A stretch of 64,000 nucleotides of DNA from Bacteroidota bacterium (GCA_025963725.1 JAOQAE010000004.1:62001-126000); one strand, 5' to 3'; positions 25,368 through 34,590 are shown, counted from the stretch's first letter. Made by a program: numbers and translations. Notes: a model not told the origin generated them from the letters alone.

Positions 25368-25375
25368 TATCTTTG
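25368..25375 (+). promoter_or_regulatory. Candidate -7 element for the THUMP methyltransferase gene
   Basis: TATCTTTG lies 16 bp before the GTG at 25392 and 40 bp before the ATG at 25416. The upstream TTTT near 25349 is only a loose -33 match. Confidence 0.45.
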
Positions 25376-25391
25376 TGTAAAATAACCTATT

Positions 25392-26606
25392 GTGGAGAAA
25401 GAAAAAGATTTTAAAATGATCGCCAAGACCATCTTCGGGCTTGAGGAAACACTGGCTACGGAGCTGCTCCGGTTGGGCGCAAAGAACATCGAGGAGCATA
25501 ACCGCGCAGTGAGCTTTGAAGGCGATATGGGATTTATGTACAAGGCGAACCTCTGCCTGCGCACCGCATTGCGCATCCTCGTTCCCTTTGAAACCTTCGT
25601 AGTAACGGATGAGCAGTCGCTCTACGATTCTATCCAGAAGATCAACTGGTCCGATTACATGGATGTGACCGATACGCTGGCCATCGACACTGTGCTGAAC
25701 TCGGAGCTGTTCACGCATTCGCAGTACATTTCGCAAAAAGCGAAGGATGCGATCGTTGACCAGTTCAGGCTGAAGTTCAATGAGCGCCCTTCCGTTGACC
25801 TTGATAAGCCGACCATCCGCATCAACATCCACATTTATAATGATACCTGCACCGTTGCGCTCGACAGCTCCGGCGAATCGCTGCACAAGCGCGGCTACCG
25901 AGATAAAACAAACCTTGCGCCGATCAACGAGGTGCTTGCTGCCGGACTGGTGTTGCTGAGCGGCTGGGACAAGCGCACTAATTTCATCGATCCGATGTGC
26001 GGCTCCGGAACTATTGTGATTGAAGCGGCGCTGATCGCGAACAACATCCCGGCAGGCTATTTCCGCGAAGACTTCGGATTTCAGCGCTGGCACAAGTTCA
26101 TGCCTTTCAATGAAGAGTTATGGGACCTGATCTTTGATTCGGCCGTTAATAAGATCACTGATCATCAGCAGACGATCATAGGAGGAGAGCTTTCGCCGAA
26201 CGTTGCGAAAAAAGCAAAAGAAAATATAAAGCTCGCGAAGGTGGATGATGTGGTGCAGATCCGCAACTGCGACATGAAAGATTTTGAAGTGCCGCCGGGA
26301 AGAGGCGTGGTGGTGATCAATCCGCCTTACGGTGAGCGGATGGTGAAAGACAACATCGATGAGCTCTACGCAATGATGGGTGATACGTTCAAGCAAAAAT
26401 TTTCCGGCTATGATTGCTGGATCCTGAGCTCTAACATTGATGCATTGAAGAATGTGGGATTACGTCCTTCGAGGAAGATCACACTCTACAACGGACAGCT
26501 TGAATGTAAGTTCATGAAATATGAAATGTACCAGGGCACGAAGAAGATCCATAAGCTGGAAGGAAGGGAGCCGGGAGGTAAGAGGCAGGAGAATGGAGGT
26601 TTGTAG
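25392..26606 (+). CDS. THUMP-domain class I SAM-dependent RNA methyltransferase
   Basis: A 404-residue protein beginning at GTG 25392 (MEKEKDFKMIAKT); an internal ATG at 25416 is an alternative start. An N-terminal ferredoxin-like/THUMP region (about 8-150) binds RNA, and a Rossmann methyltransferase domain follows. Motif I is FIDPMCGSGTIVIEAAL (near 197-213), and the catalytic motif NPPYGERM marks an N2-guanine or N6-adenine base methyltransferase of the RlmL/YpsC group, which acts on 23S rRNA. The exact target base is not certain. It is transcribed alone, divergent from the T9SS protein gene. Confidence 0.88.
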   Translation: MEKEKDFKMIAKTIFGLEETLATELLRLGAKNIEEHNRAVSFEGDMGFMYKANLCLRTALRILVPFETFVVTDEQSLYDSIQKINWSDYMDVTDTLAIDTVLNSELFTHSQYISQKAKDAIVDQFRLKFNERPSVDLDKPTIRINIHIYNDTCTVALDSSGESLHKRGYRDKTNLAPINEVLAAGLVLLSGWDKRTNFIDPMCGSGTIVIEAALIANNIPAGYFREDFGFQRWHKFMPFNEELWDLIFDSAVNKITDHQQTIIGGELSPNVAKKAKENIKLAKVDDVVQIRNCDMKDFEVPPGRGVVVINPPYGERMVKDNIDELYAMMGDTFKQKFSGYDCWILSSNIDALKNVGLRPSRKITLYNGQLECKFMKYEMYQGTKKIHKLEGREPGGKRQENGGL

Positions 26607-26984
26607 TTGAAGGAGTTGGTAGTTTGTAGTTCGGAGACGGTTCGCCCGGATGATTATCGTTTGTCATTCTGAGTGGAATGAAATGGAACGAAGAATCTGT
26701 GCCACGCCTGCCCCGGAATGTGATCCGGGGACACGGAATCTCTCCGCAACCATAAATAGTGCACTAACCAGCAAACACAGATTCGTAAAATTCGTAAAAT
26801 TCGTTATCCGTACATAAAGAGATTGCTTCGTCGTATCTCCTCGCCATGACACACAGATTCGTAAGCATATCAGAACAAGCCCGCACACTTTCTCGATACT
26901 TTCCCTTCGGGAAAACTCGAAATGACAACGCACACACACAGATTGGTAAATTCGTACATTCGTTTTTAATTCGTAATTCGTAAC
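26607..26984. repeat. 378-bp intergenic region packed with dispersed repeats
   Basis: It contains one copy of the GGAATGAAATG/CGAAGAATCT element (26662-26698), a perfect CCCCGGA/TCCGGGG hairpin (26711-26730) and three copies of ACACAGATTSGTAA (26777, 26851 and 26937). It also holds a TTTCTCGATACTTTCCC hairpin (26888-26926) and TTCGTAA repeats that run to the pfkA start. No gene is visible. Confidence 0.65.
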
Positions 26985-27953
26985 ATGAGAAAGATTGCAG
27001 TACTTACTTCCGGCGGTGATTCACCGGGCATGAATGCATGTTTGCGTGCAGTGGTCCGCACGGCCATTTACCACAAAATGGAAGTGATGGGCATCATGCA
27101 TGGCTACGACGGAATGATCCGCGATGAGTTCATTAAGATGGATGAGAAATCGGTAGCGAATATCATTCACCGCGGAGGAACTATTCTGAAAACCGCGCGC
27201 AGCAAAGAATTTATGACCGACGAAGGAAGGCAGAAAGCATTGCGCAATTTGCAGAAGTACGGCATCGAAGGCGTGGTGGTGATCGGCGGCGATGGCTCAT
27301 TCAAAGGGGCGATGGAGTTCAGCCTGACTGCGAAAATCCCTTTTGTGGGCTGTCCAGGTACGATTGATAACGACCTTGCCGGAACCGATTATACGATCGG
27401 TTATGATACCGCGATCAACACCGTGGTGCAGGCCGTGGATAAGGTCCGCGATACGGCGGAAAGCCATGACCGGCTGTTCTTCGTGGAGGTGATGGGCCGC
27501 GATTCGGGGATGATCGCGATGCTGGCAGGAATTGGTGCCGGAGCGGAAAGCATCCTGATCCCGGAAACAAAAACGGATATTCAGCAGCTCGTGGAGCGTT
27601 TGAAGAACAAGCGCAAAACAAAAAATTCGAAGATCATTATTGTAGCCGAAGGTGATGAGGCCGGCGGCGCATTTGAGATTGCCGAGCAGGTGAAAAAGCA
27701 GCTTCCCGATTATGATACCCGCGTTACGGTGCTCGGGCATTTGCAGCGCGGGGGCAGCCCTTCCGCGATGGACCGCGTGAACAGCAGCAGGATGGGTTAT
27801 GCGGCAGTGGAAGCATTATTGAAAGGTGAAAAAAATGTGATGATCGGAATCATTGATAAGAACATTGTGTACACGCCCTTTGAAAAAGCCACGAAGCAAA
27901 AGCAGAAAATGGATCCCGACCTCATCCGCATGCTCGATATTCTTTCCATTTAG
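26985..27953 (+). CDS. pfkA: ATP-dependent 6-phosphofructokinase
   Basis: A 322-residue cytoplasmic enzyme that phosphorylates fructose 6-phosphate to fructose 1,6-bisphosphate in glycolysis. It has the N-terminal LTSGGDSPGMNA nucleotide loop, GGDGS (101-105, Gly rather than the Asp of PPi-dependent enzymes) and the catalytic PGTIDND (124-130). Substrate motifs FFVEVMGRDSG and LGHLQRGGSPSA are also present. The length is typical of bacterial PfkA. It leads a short plus-strand run, with the membrane protein gene 27957-28559 only 3 bp downstream. Confidence 0.97.
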   Translation: MRKIAVLTSGGDSPGMNACLRAVVRTAIYHKMEVMGIMHGYDGMIRDEFIKMDEKSVANIIHRGGTILKTARSKEFMTDEGRQKALRNLQKYGIEGVVVIGGDGSFKGAMEFSLTAKIPFVGCPGTIDNDLAGTDYTIGYDTAINTVVQAVDKVRDTAESHDRLFFVEVMGRDSGMIAMLAGIGAGAESILIPETKTDIQQLVERLKNKRKTKNSKIIIVAEGDEAGGAFEIAEQVKKQLPDYDTRVTVLGHLQRGGSPSAMDRVNSSRMGYAAVEALLKGEKNVMIGIIDKNIVYTPFEKATKQKQKMDPDLIRMLDILSI

Positions 27954-27956
27954 ATC

Positions 27957-28559
27957 ATGATCCGCCTCAACAGGTATTTATATATTATCATCCTGCTTTG
28001 TTTCTTTCTGCCATTTGCGGAAGGATGCAAATGGAATTTCAGCTCCCCGGAAGAAATGGCTGCGATAGAAAAAGCGAGGGCCGACAGCGCTGCGCTGTTT
28101 GCTTCCCTGCCTCCCGATAGACTGGTGCACGAAGCGCCTGTGGACGCGGGTGATGAAGTAAATTCCCAATTGCCCGAAAGCTCTTCCTTTAATAAAGCCG
28201 CATCGGCATTGCTGCTGCCCGGTGGCGACTACAGCGGCATGCTGCTGGTGATGGTCGGCTGGAGAAGCATCAGCGGGCTGACAAGCCTTGTTCCCGCGTT
28301 TATACTGCTGCTGACGCTGATCGTGATCACTTTCAGAAAGGTTCCCGCACCGCCTAAACGGATCTTTATAATGTCGGCACTATTGTCTTTTTTCCTCGCT
28401 ATGATGATGGCATACTCCTTTACTGAGCTGATGTATGGCTATTGGGTTACGCTGGTTATCGCGCTGGTAAATACCATCATTGCCTATGTTAATTATAAGA
28501 ACGAACAAAAAATAAGAAGGGACAGGATGGAACAATTTCCTGTTCCGGATGTTAACTGA
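27957..28559 (+). CDS. Small membrane protein of unknown function
   Basis: A 200-residue protein with an N-terminal hydrophobic segment ending in LPFAEGCKW, a possible lipobox. An acidic periplasmic stretch (about 25-90) is followed by three hydrophobic helices (about 105-125, 138-158, 163-180) and a short basic cytoplasmic tail. I do not recognise the family. It starts 3 bp after pfkA and lies 5 bp before the DUF218 gene, so it is surely cotranscribed. No link to glycolysis is implied. Confidence 0.7.
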   Translation: MIRLNRYLYIIILLCFFLPFAEGCKWNFSSPEEMAAIEKARADSAALFASLPPDRLVHEAPVDAGDEVNSQLPESSSFNKAASALLLPGGDYSGMLLVMVGWRSISGLTSLVPAFILLLTLIVITFRKVPAPPKRIFIMSALLSFFLAMMMAYSFTELMYGYWVTLVIALVNTIIAYVNYKNEQKIRRDRMEQFPVPDVN

Positions 28560-28564
28560 TCATC

Positions 28565-29221
28565 ATGAAGCTGAAAAAAATACTCTTTCTTTTATTCATT
28601 CCCCTTTTGATCGGCGGCTGCACATTCTTTCGCCCGGGGCCAACAAAACTATACAAGCGCGCCTTAAAGAACGGGCCATACGATGTGATCATTGTGCCGG
28701 GTGTTCCCTTCGATGGCAACCGCTGGAGCACCGCCATGAAAGGCCGCGTGATCTGGGCCGATTACCTCATCAAGCAGGGCATTGCCAAAAATGTTATTTT
28801 TTCGGGTGGTGCAGTTTATTCTCCCTACGTGGAAGCAAAGATCATGGCGCTGTATGCGGAAGCGCTGGGAACTCCGAAGGATCATATCTTCATAGAGGAC
28901 AAAGCAGAGCACAGCACGGAAAATATTTATAATTCCTACCAGCTTGCGAAGAAGCTCGGCTTTAAAAAGATTGCCGTGGCTTCCGATCCTTTTCAGTCGA
29001 ACCTGCTAATGCGTTATACAAGGCGCAGGTTCAAGCTCCCGATCACGCACATTCCTTACGTGATCCCGATCCTTTCTACCATCGATGATGTGGACCCGAA
29101 GATCGTTCCTGATTCCGCCAGGGTGGAAAATTTTAAATCCATCCTCGAAACGCAAAGCAAATGGCACCGATTCAGGGGCACGCGCGGAAAGAACATCAAA
29201 TACATTAAGGAGAAGGATTAG
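28565..29221 (+). CDS. DUF218 / YdcF-like lipoprotein
   Basis: A 218-residue protein with a lipoprotein signal (Cys19 in LIGGCTFFR) and a DUF218 domain (about 38-190). Family signatures include DVIIVPGVPFDG, AKNVIFSGGAVYSPYVEAKIM, EDKAEHSTENIYNS and KKIAVASDPFQSNLLMRY. Related proteins (SanA, YdcF, ElyC) take part in envelope or vancomycin tolerance and peptidoglycan homeostasis, but the biochemical activity is not settled. It is the third gene of the pfkA run. Confidence 0.87.
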   Translation: MKLKKILFLLFIPLLIGGCTFFRPGPTKLYKRALKNGPYDVIIVPGVPFDGNRWSTAMKGRVIWADYLIKQGIAKNVIFSGGAVYSPYVEAKIMALYAEALGTPKDHIFIEDKAEHSTENIYNSYQLAKKLGFKKIAVASDPFQSNLLMRYTRRRFKLPITHIPYVIPILSTIDDVDPKIVPDSARVENFKSILETQSKWHRFRGTRGKNIKYIKEKD

Positions 29222-29275
29222 GCTTAATGCTTGCACAGTCTATTCCCCGGTTTATCCTGAGCGAAGCCGAAGGAA

Positions 29276-29294
29276 GAGGGGTTAGGGGTGTGTT
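29276..29294. repeat. Copy of the GAGGGGTTAGGGGTGTGTT motif
   Basis: GAGGGGTTAGGGGTGTGTT here is identical to 60296-60314. It directly precedes the palindrome at 29330-29356. Confidence 0.6.
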
Positions 29295-29329
29295 CACAAG
29301 TCTAATTGGCATTGTTGCGATTATGGAAA

Positions 29330-29356
29330 GATCCCGTGTCGTAGCACGGGATGACG
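29330..29356. repeat. Palindromic repeat, single arm of the 51803-51885 element
   Basis: GATCCCGTGTC, two variable bases, GCACGGGATGACG: 25 of 27 bases match the right arm of the element at 51859-51885. Within itself it folds as CCCGTG/CACGGG. Confidence 0.65.
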
Positions 29357-29438
29357 ATCCCTTATAAAGCCGTGTTCTCCGCTCCTTCGTGGTAAAGGAT
29401 TCGTTTTCAACAATCACCCAAACAGCACTTTTTTTATT

Positions 29439-29446
29439 TAGGTTTG
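29439..29446 (+). promoter_or_regulatory. -7 element immediately before priA
   Basis: TAGGTTTG ends 4 bp before the ATG at 29451. If used, transcription would start at or next to the start codon, giving a leaderless or nearly leaderless mRNA. Confidence 0.5.
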
Positions 29447-29450
29447 TAAG

Positions 29451-32000
29451 ATGAGCCGCACAACCTTATTTGTGGATGTAATCCTGCCGCTGGGCGTTCC
29501 CAACCTGTACACTTACCGTGTGCCTTTTGAGCGGAATGATGCAGTGGCGATCGGCAAGCGTGTGGTAGTACAGTTCGGAAAAGGGAAATTATATTCTGCG
29601 CTCATCCGCAACATTCACGAAATTCCTCCAAAGCAATATGTTGCCAAATACATAGATGCGGTGCTCGATGAGCAGCCGGTGGTTAATGCGAAGCAAATGG
29701 AACTCTGGGACTGGATGAGCCAGTATTACATGTGCAACATCGGCGATGTGATGGTGGCGGCATTGCCCGGAGGCTTGAGGCTGGCAAGCGAAACGCGCAT
29801 CATCCTCAATGCGGAGTATAAAGATCAGCTGGAAACAAAAGGGCTGAGTGAAAAGGAATATGCGATCATTGAAGCGCTGGAAGTGCGCAATGTGCTTAGC
29901 CTGAATGACGTTTCACAGATCATCGACCAGAAAACGGTGTATCCCGTGATCAAGGTGCTGATCGAAAAAGGCATTGTGCTGATCCAGGAAGAGCTGAAAG
30001 AAAAGTTCAAGCCGAAGATCGAAAGCTTTGTGCGCATCACGGAAGAGGCGGATCAGGAAGAGAACCTGAAAGGCATTTTCGATTCGCTGGAGAAGAAAGC
30101 GCCGAAACAGCTCGATGTACTGATGTCGTATATCAGCTTGTCGAAGCGGTATTCCGGCGACCGGAAAGAAGTGAAGAAATCGGAGATCATAAAGGCGGTG
30201 GAAGGTGCGGAAGCAGCGATCCGCTCGATGGTGAAAAAAAATATCCTGCAAGTGTATGAACGTGAGGTGGGGCGCTTATCCGCCTTTGAGAATGAGAATA
30301 AAGTTTCGCAGCTGAATGAGAACCAGCAGGAAGTGCTCGGTTCGATCCGCACGCAGTTCGGATGGGATGGGGAAGATGGAAACGGGAAGATGGAAGATAG
30401 TAAAGGCGAAACGGAAAAGAGTATAAAAGAAGTGGTGTTGCTGCACGGTGTTACTTCTTCCGGCAAAACAGAGGTCTACGTAAAGCTTATTGAAGAAGCC
30501 ATTTCCAAAGGCAAGCAAGTGTTGTACCTGCTGCCCGAAATTGCGCTCACCACGCAGATCATCAACCGCCTGCGAAAATATTTCGGAGATGCTGTCGGCG
30601 TATACCACAGCAAGTTCAATGAGAATGAGCGTGTGGAGGTGTGGAACAAAGTGCTGAAGCACAATTCAAAGGACCATGATTCGGAGTTCAAGCTGGTCAT
30701 CGGCGCACGCTCCGCGCTGTTCCTGCCTTTCAGCGACCTGGGCCTGGTGATCGTGGATGAGGAGCATGACACATCCTTTAAGCAGTATGATCCTGCCCCG
30801 CGCTACAATGCACGCGATGCAGCCATTTACCTGTCGCACATTCACAAGGCAAGAACACTGTTAGGATCAGCCACACCAAGCATCGAAAGCTATTTTAACG
30901 CGCAGGACGGCAAATACGGCTTTGCGGAAATGACGAAGCGCTTTGGCGGCGTGCAGATGCCGGAGATCCTTGTGGCTGACGTGAAGGAAGCGATGAAGCG
31001 CAAGGAAATGAAATCGCATTTTTCGCCTTTGCTGTTGGATACCGTAACGCTTGCGCTTGAAAAAAAAGAGCAGGTGATCCTTTTCCAGAACCGGAGAGGA
31101 TTCGCACCGCAGCTCGAATGCAACATGTGCGCATGGGTGCCGCAATGCGTAAACTGCGATGTGAGCCTTACCTATCACAAGGTAAGCAACCAGCTGCGCT
31201 GCCATTATTGCGGATACGCCGCGAAGCCGCCATCACAGTGCAATGCCTGCGGTGATACAAACATGAAGATGAAAGGATTCGGTACGGAGAAAATAGAGGA
31301 GGAGCTTTCCATCTTTTACCCGAAGGCACGCATTGCGCGGATGGATCTCGATACAACGCGAAGTAAATTCGCGCACCAGCATATCATCCAGGATTTTGAG
31401 GACGGCAAGATCGACATTCTTGTCGGCACCCAGATGGTTACAAAGGGCCTCGACTTCGACAATGTGAGCATGGTGGGAATTCTCAATTCCGACAGCATGC
31501 TCAACTTCCCTGATTTCAGGTCGTTTGAAAGGAGCTTCCAGCTGATGTCGCAGGTGTCGGGCAGGGCAGGGCGTAAAAATAAAAGGGGAAAAGTGATCAT
31601 CCAGTCGCAGAACCCCGATCACAGCATTATCCGCGAAGTGATCGCGAACGATTATTTATCAATGTACACCAACCAGCTGCTCGACAGGAAGAATTTTAAT
31701 TATCCGCCGTATTACCGGTTGGTGGAGCTTACGCTGATCCACAAAGACCAGAACATGGTGAATGCTGCGGCAAAATATTTGGCAGACGAACTGAAAACAC
31801 ATTTCGGGAAAAGGATCCTGGGCCCTGAATTCCCGCTTGTGGCAAGGGTAAGGAACCTGTATCACAAAAACATCATCCTGAAGGTGGAGCGCGATGCATC
31901 CATTGTGCAGGCAAAAAAAATAGTTTCGGAGCTGCTGATCAACTTTAAGAATTCGGATTACAAATCGGTGCGTGTGCAGATCGATGTGGACCCGATGTAG
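29451..32000 (+). CDS. priA: Primosomal protein N' (replication restart helicase PriA)
   Basis: An 849-residue superfamily 2 helicase that reloads the replisome at stalled forks. An N-terminal 3'-DNA-binding domain (FVDVILPLGVPNLYTY) is followed by Walker A GVTSSGKTE (about 333-341) and DEEHD (about 436-440). A zinc module with eight cysteines (about 556-610, CNMCAWVPQCVNC and CHYCG...CNACG) and helicase motifs LVGTQMVTKGLDFDNV and QVSGRAGR follow. A hydrophilic Gly/Asp/Glu/Lys-rich insertion lies at about 304-328, just before the helicase domain, and looks lineage-specific. It converges on the ClC gene, with 1 bp between them. Confidence 0.96.
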   Translation: MSRTTLFVDVILPLGVPNLYTYRVPFERNDAVAIGKRVVVQFGKGKLYSALIRNIHEIPPKQYVAKYIDAVLDEQPVVNAKQMELWDWMSQYYMCNIGDVMVAALPGGLRLASETRIILNAEYKDQLETKGLSEKEYAIIEALEVRNVLSLNDVSQIIDQKTVYPVIKVLIEKGIVLIQEELKEKFKPKIESFVRITEEADQEENLKGIFDSLEKKAPKQLDVLMSYISLSKRYSGDRKEVKKSEIIKAVEGAEAAIRSMVKKNILQVYEREVGRLSAFENENKVSQLNENQQEVLGSIRTQFGWDGEDGNGKMEDSKGETEKSIKEVVLLHGVTSSGKTEVYVKLIEEAISKGKQVLYLLPEIALTTQIINRLRKYFGDAVGVYHSKFNENERVEVWNKVLKHNSKDHDSEFKLVIGARSALFLPFSDLGLVIVDEEHDTSFKQYDPAPRYNARDAAIYLSHIHKARTLLGSATPSIESYFNAQDGKYGFAEMTKRFGGVQMPEILVADVKEAMKRKEMKSHFSPLLLDTVTLALEKKEQVILFQNRRGFAPQLECNMCAWVPQCVNCDVSLTYHKVSNQLRCHYCGYAAKPPSQCNACGDTNMKMKGFGTEKIEEELSIFYPKARIARMDLDTTRSKFAHQHIIQDFEDGKIDILVGTQMVTKGLDFDNVSMVGILNSDSMLNFPDFRSFERSFQLMSQVSGRAGRKNKRGKVIIQSQNPDHSIIREVIANDYLSMYTNQLLDRKNFNYPPYYRLVELTLIHKDQNMVNAAAKYLADELKTHFGKRILGPEFPLVARVRNLYHKNIILKVERDASIVQAKKIVSELLINFKNSDYKSVRVQIDVDPM

Positions 32001-32001
32001 C

Positions 32002-33891
32002 TCAGCTCTTCTTGATCCTGACGAATTCCATCAGCTGTTGTCCTCTCACCATAATTTTCAGGCGCTTTCTTTTAATGGAGATATGCGGCGCATTTTTTTC
32101 ATGCTCCTCGCTGTTCTTCCTGTAGGCCGAGATAATGTCCTTGTAGGAAAGCACGCCGGCAAGCTGGTTCTTATCCTCATCTGCCGTTACAGGCAATACA
32201 TCAACACCTTCCCTCGCCATTACGCCCACTGCAAAGCGCAGGCTGTTCAGGGTGGAGATCGTTACGGGCTTTAATACGTTGAGGCTGCCTATTTTATTTT
32301 CGGGGCTGTGGTTATTGCTGAACAGCGAAGCCGTGCTGATAAAACCTTTGAGCAGGCCTTCGTTATTTACCACCAAAAAATAATTCGCCGTGTAAGCGTT
32401 TGTGTTCAGCCATTCCACCACTTCGCGGATGGTGTTCTCCTCGCTCAGGAATGTTTCATTTTCATTCATCATCTGTTCCACGGTAATGGCTTCGAGAATA
32501 TCCGGTTCGTATGAATCCGGTGTTTTTACGCCTCTCCGCGCTATTTTCTCTGTCATGATCGTATTCTGCATCAGGAAAAAGGATACAAAATACGAAGCGA
32601 TGCAAGCGCTCAGCAGCGGAAGAAGGGCGTTTGATTGTGCCGTGGTTTCCACTGCAAAAATAATGGAGGTGAGCAGCGCACGCGATGCGCCTGCAAACAT
32701 TGCCGACATGCCCACCAGCGCTGCCAGCGGAATGGTGAGCCCGCAGCCCGGAAAAAAATGAAGGATGCCAAGCCCCAGCAATGCGCCTGTAGCGCCGCCG
32801 ATAGTAAGCAGTGGGGCAAGCGTTCCGCCCGATGTGCCGCTCCCGAGCGCAATGGCCCAGGAAACGAATTTTAAAATGCAGAGGAACAGGATCACTTTCA
32901 GCGGAACTGTTCCGGAAAGTATATCGGTAATATTATCATAGCCAACACCCAATGTGCGCGGTGCAAAATAGCCGACGATCCCCACTGCGATGCCTCCAAT
33001 GGCGGGCCACCACATCCAGTGTATAGGCAATTTTTCAAAAGCGTCCTCAATAAAATAAACAGCCTTTGTTACCAGCGCCGACAATAAGCCGATGATCACG
33101 CCGATAACGCTGTAGGATGCAAGCCCGTAATTATTAGATACCTCGATGAATGGCATGGCAAAAACGGGATCCTGTCCGAACAGCAGGTGATGCCCCGCTG
33201 CGCCCGTGATGCATGCAATGGAAACAGGGATGATCGAGCGCGGCGAAAATTCAAAGAGCAGCAGCTCGATCGCTAAAAAGATGGCGGCGATTGGGCTTCC
33301 GAAAATGGCCGACATACCTGCCGTGGCGCCTGCAGCGAGTAAAATTTTTCGCTCATGATGTGAGATCCTCAGTAATTGCCCGATGGTGGAGCCGAGCGCG
33401 CCGCCTGTGGCAATGATAGGTCCCTCCGCACCGAAAGGGCCGCCTGTGCCGATCGAGATGGCAGCGGATACAGGCTTTAAGTAAGTGATCGACGGCCTGA
33501 TCCTGCTTTTGTTGGTGAGGATCTGTTCCATCGCTTCCGGGATGCCGTGGCCGCGGATGGCCTTGGAGCCGTAGAGGGCCATGAGCCCGACGATGATGCC
33601 GCCGGCCGCGGGAATAAGGATCACAAAAATGCCCAGGGTATTATTTGCCGGACTCGAATGTTCGATAGAGAATTTTCCGTAAAATGAGATGTTCGTAAAG
33701 AGATCGATGAGGGCGACAAGCACCTTGGCAATAAAGCTGATCGCGATGGCTACAAGGAACGTAAGCGCGGAAATGGTGAGCAGCCGCTTTTTATTATTTG
33801 CTTTTTGCGGTTCAAAGTTCTCCGCCTCGAGCGCTGAATTTAAAGAAACGGAAATAGGAATGCCATTATTCAGGATGTTGTTGTTCTTCAT
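32002..33891 (-). CDS. ClC-family chloride channel/antiporter with CBS domains
   Basis: A 629-residue membrane protein with the ClC fold. The first ion-binding motif reads GHGIP (114-118) instead of GSGIP, and the gating glutamate is present in GAEGP (154-158). The third motif is GSGTSGGTLAPLL. The C-terminal ~150 residues hold two CBS domains (about 475-600), which usually bind adenine nucleotides. It moves Cl- across the inner membrane, either passively or in exchange for H+. It starts 6 bp after the Crp-family gene, so the regulator and the channel are cotranscribed. Confidence 0.93.
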   Translation of the reverse strand: MKNNNILNNGIPISVSLNSALEAENFEPQKANNKKRLLTISALTFLVAIAISFIAKVLVALIDLFTNISFYGKFSIEHSSPANNTLGIFVILIPAAGGIIVGLMALYGSKAIRGHGIPEAMEQILTNKSRIRPSITYLKPVSAAISIGTGGPFGAEGPIIATGGALGSTIGQLLRISHHERKILLAAGATAGMSAIFGSPIAAIFLAIELLLFEFSPRSIIPVSIACITGAAGHHLLFGQDPVFAMPFIEVSNNYGLASYSVIGVIIGLLSALVTKAVYFIEDAFEKLPIHWMWWPAIGGIAVGIVGYFAPRTLGVGYDNITDILSGTVPLKVILFLCILKFVSWAIALGSGTSGGTLAPLLTIGGATGALLGLGILHFFPGCGLTIPLAALVGMSAMFAGASRALLTSIIFAVETTAQSNALLPLLSACIASYFVSFFLMQNTIMTEKIARRGVKTPDSYEPDILEAITVEQMMNENETFLSEENTIREVVEWLNTNAYTANYFLVVNNEGLLKGFISTASLFSNNHSPENKIGSLNVLKPVTISTLNSLRFAVGVMAREGVDVLPVTADEDKNQLAGVLSYKDIISAYRKNSEEHEKNAPHISIKRKRLKIMVRGQQLMEFVRIKKS

Positions 33892-33897
33892 GTTTGC

Positions 33898-34590
33898 TTA
33901 GTAAAACTCGGTCAGGCTCATGAGCGCTTTCGGGTCGATTATTTTTATTTTTCTTCCTTTCACTTCCAGGATCTTCTTTTCCTTGAATTCCCTGATGATC
34001 CTGATCAGCGATTCGGATGCCGTGCCAACATAACAGGAAAGGTCTTCCCTCGAAAGGTTAAGCTCCACCGGTTTTTTGCTTCCTGCCTTTTTATATTTTT
34101 CATTCAGGATCAGCAGGGTGAGCGCAAATCTTTCTTTCACGGTTTGCTGCGCAAAGGCGGTGGTGGTGTTCACCCACACTGTGAATTCGTGGCTGAGATT
34201 GAACAGCAGGCGGTTGGAAAGCTGCGGCGAAACTTTCAACACCTCGAAAAAAGGCGCTTTCGGGATAAAAGAGATAATGGAATCCTCGAGCGTTGCTGCT
34301 GTTACAGGATGGGTTTCCTTGCATAAAAGCGGTTTGTAGCCGAACGATTCCCCGCTTTTGTAGATGTACAGGATCTGCGGCCTGGAATCCTGGTTCATCT
34401 GGAAGATCTTCACTTTGCCTTTTTTCAGGATGTATACTCCTTTTGAAGATTCTCCTTTTTTAAAAATGATCTCGCCTTTTTTCTTTTCGATCTGCTGCAT
34501 GCTTGCGGCTAACTTTTCAAAATGTTCGGGATCCAAGTCATCTAAAAGGCTTTCGGTATTAAAATGGTACCTGGAAATATTAAAATTCAT
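33898..34590 (-). CDS. Crp/Fnr-family transcription regulator
   Basis: A 230-residue protein with an N-terminal cyclic-nucleotide-binding beta-roll (about 20-125, KKGEIIFKKGESSKGVYIL) and a C-terminal winged helix (about 165-220, LSREDLSCYVGTASESLIRI). There are no clustered cysteines for an Fe-S centre, so it is not an Fnr-type oxygen sensor. The effector is unknown. Its position as first gene of an operon with the ClC channel suggests that it may control that gene, but the targets are an inference. Confidence 0.9.
   Translation of the reverse strand: MNFNISRYHFNTESLLDDLDPEHFEKLAASMQQIEKKKGEIIFKKGESSKGVYILKKGKVKIFQMNQDSRPQILYIYKSGESFGYKPLLCKETHPVTAATLEDSIISFIPKAPFFEVLKVSPQLSNRLLFNLSHEFTVWVNTTTAFAQQTVKERFALTLLILNEKYKKAGSKKPVELNLSREDLSCYVGTASESLIRIIREFKEKKILEVKGRKIKIIDPKALMSLTEFY

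Noticed and set aside
26607-26984. Possible tRNA or small RNA gene in the repeat-rich gap before pfkA
   Set aside because: No cloverleaf, no T-loop GTTCRANNC context and no terminator-bounded unit; all structure is explained by dispersed repeats.
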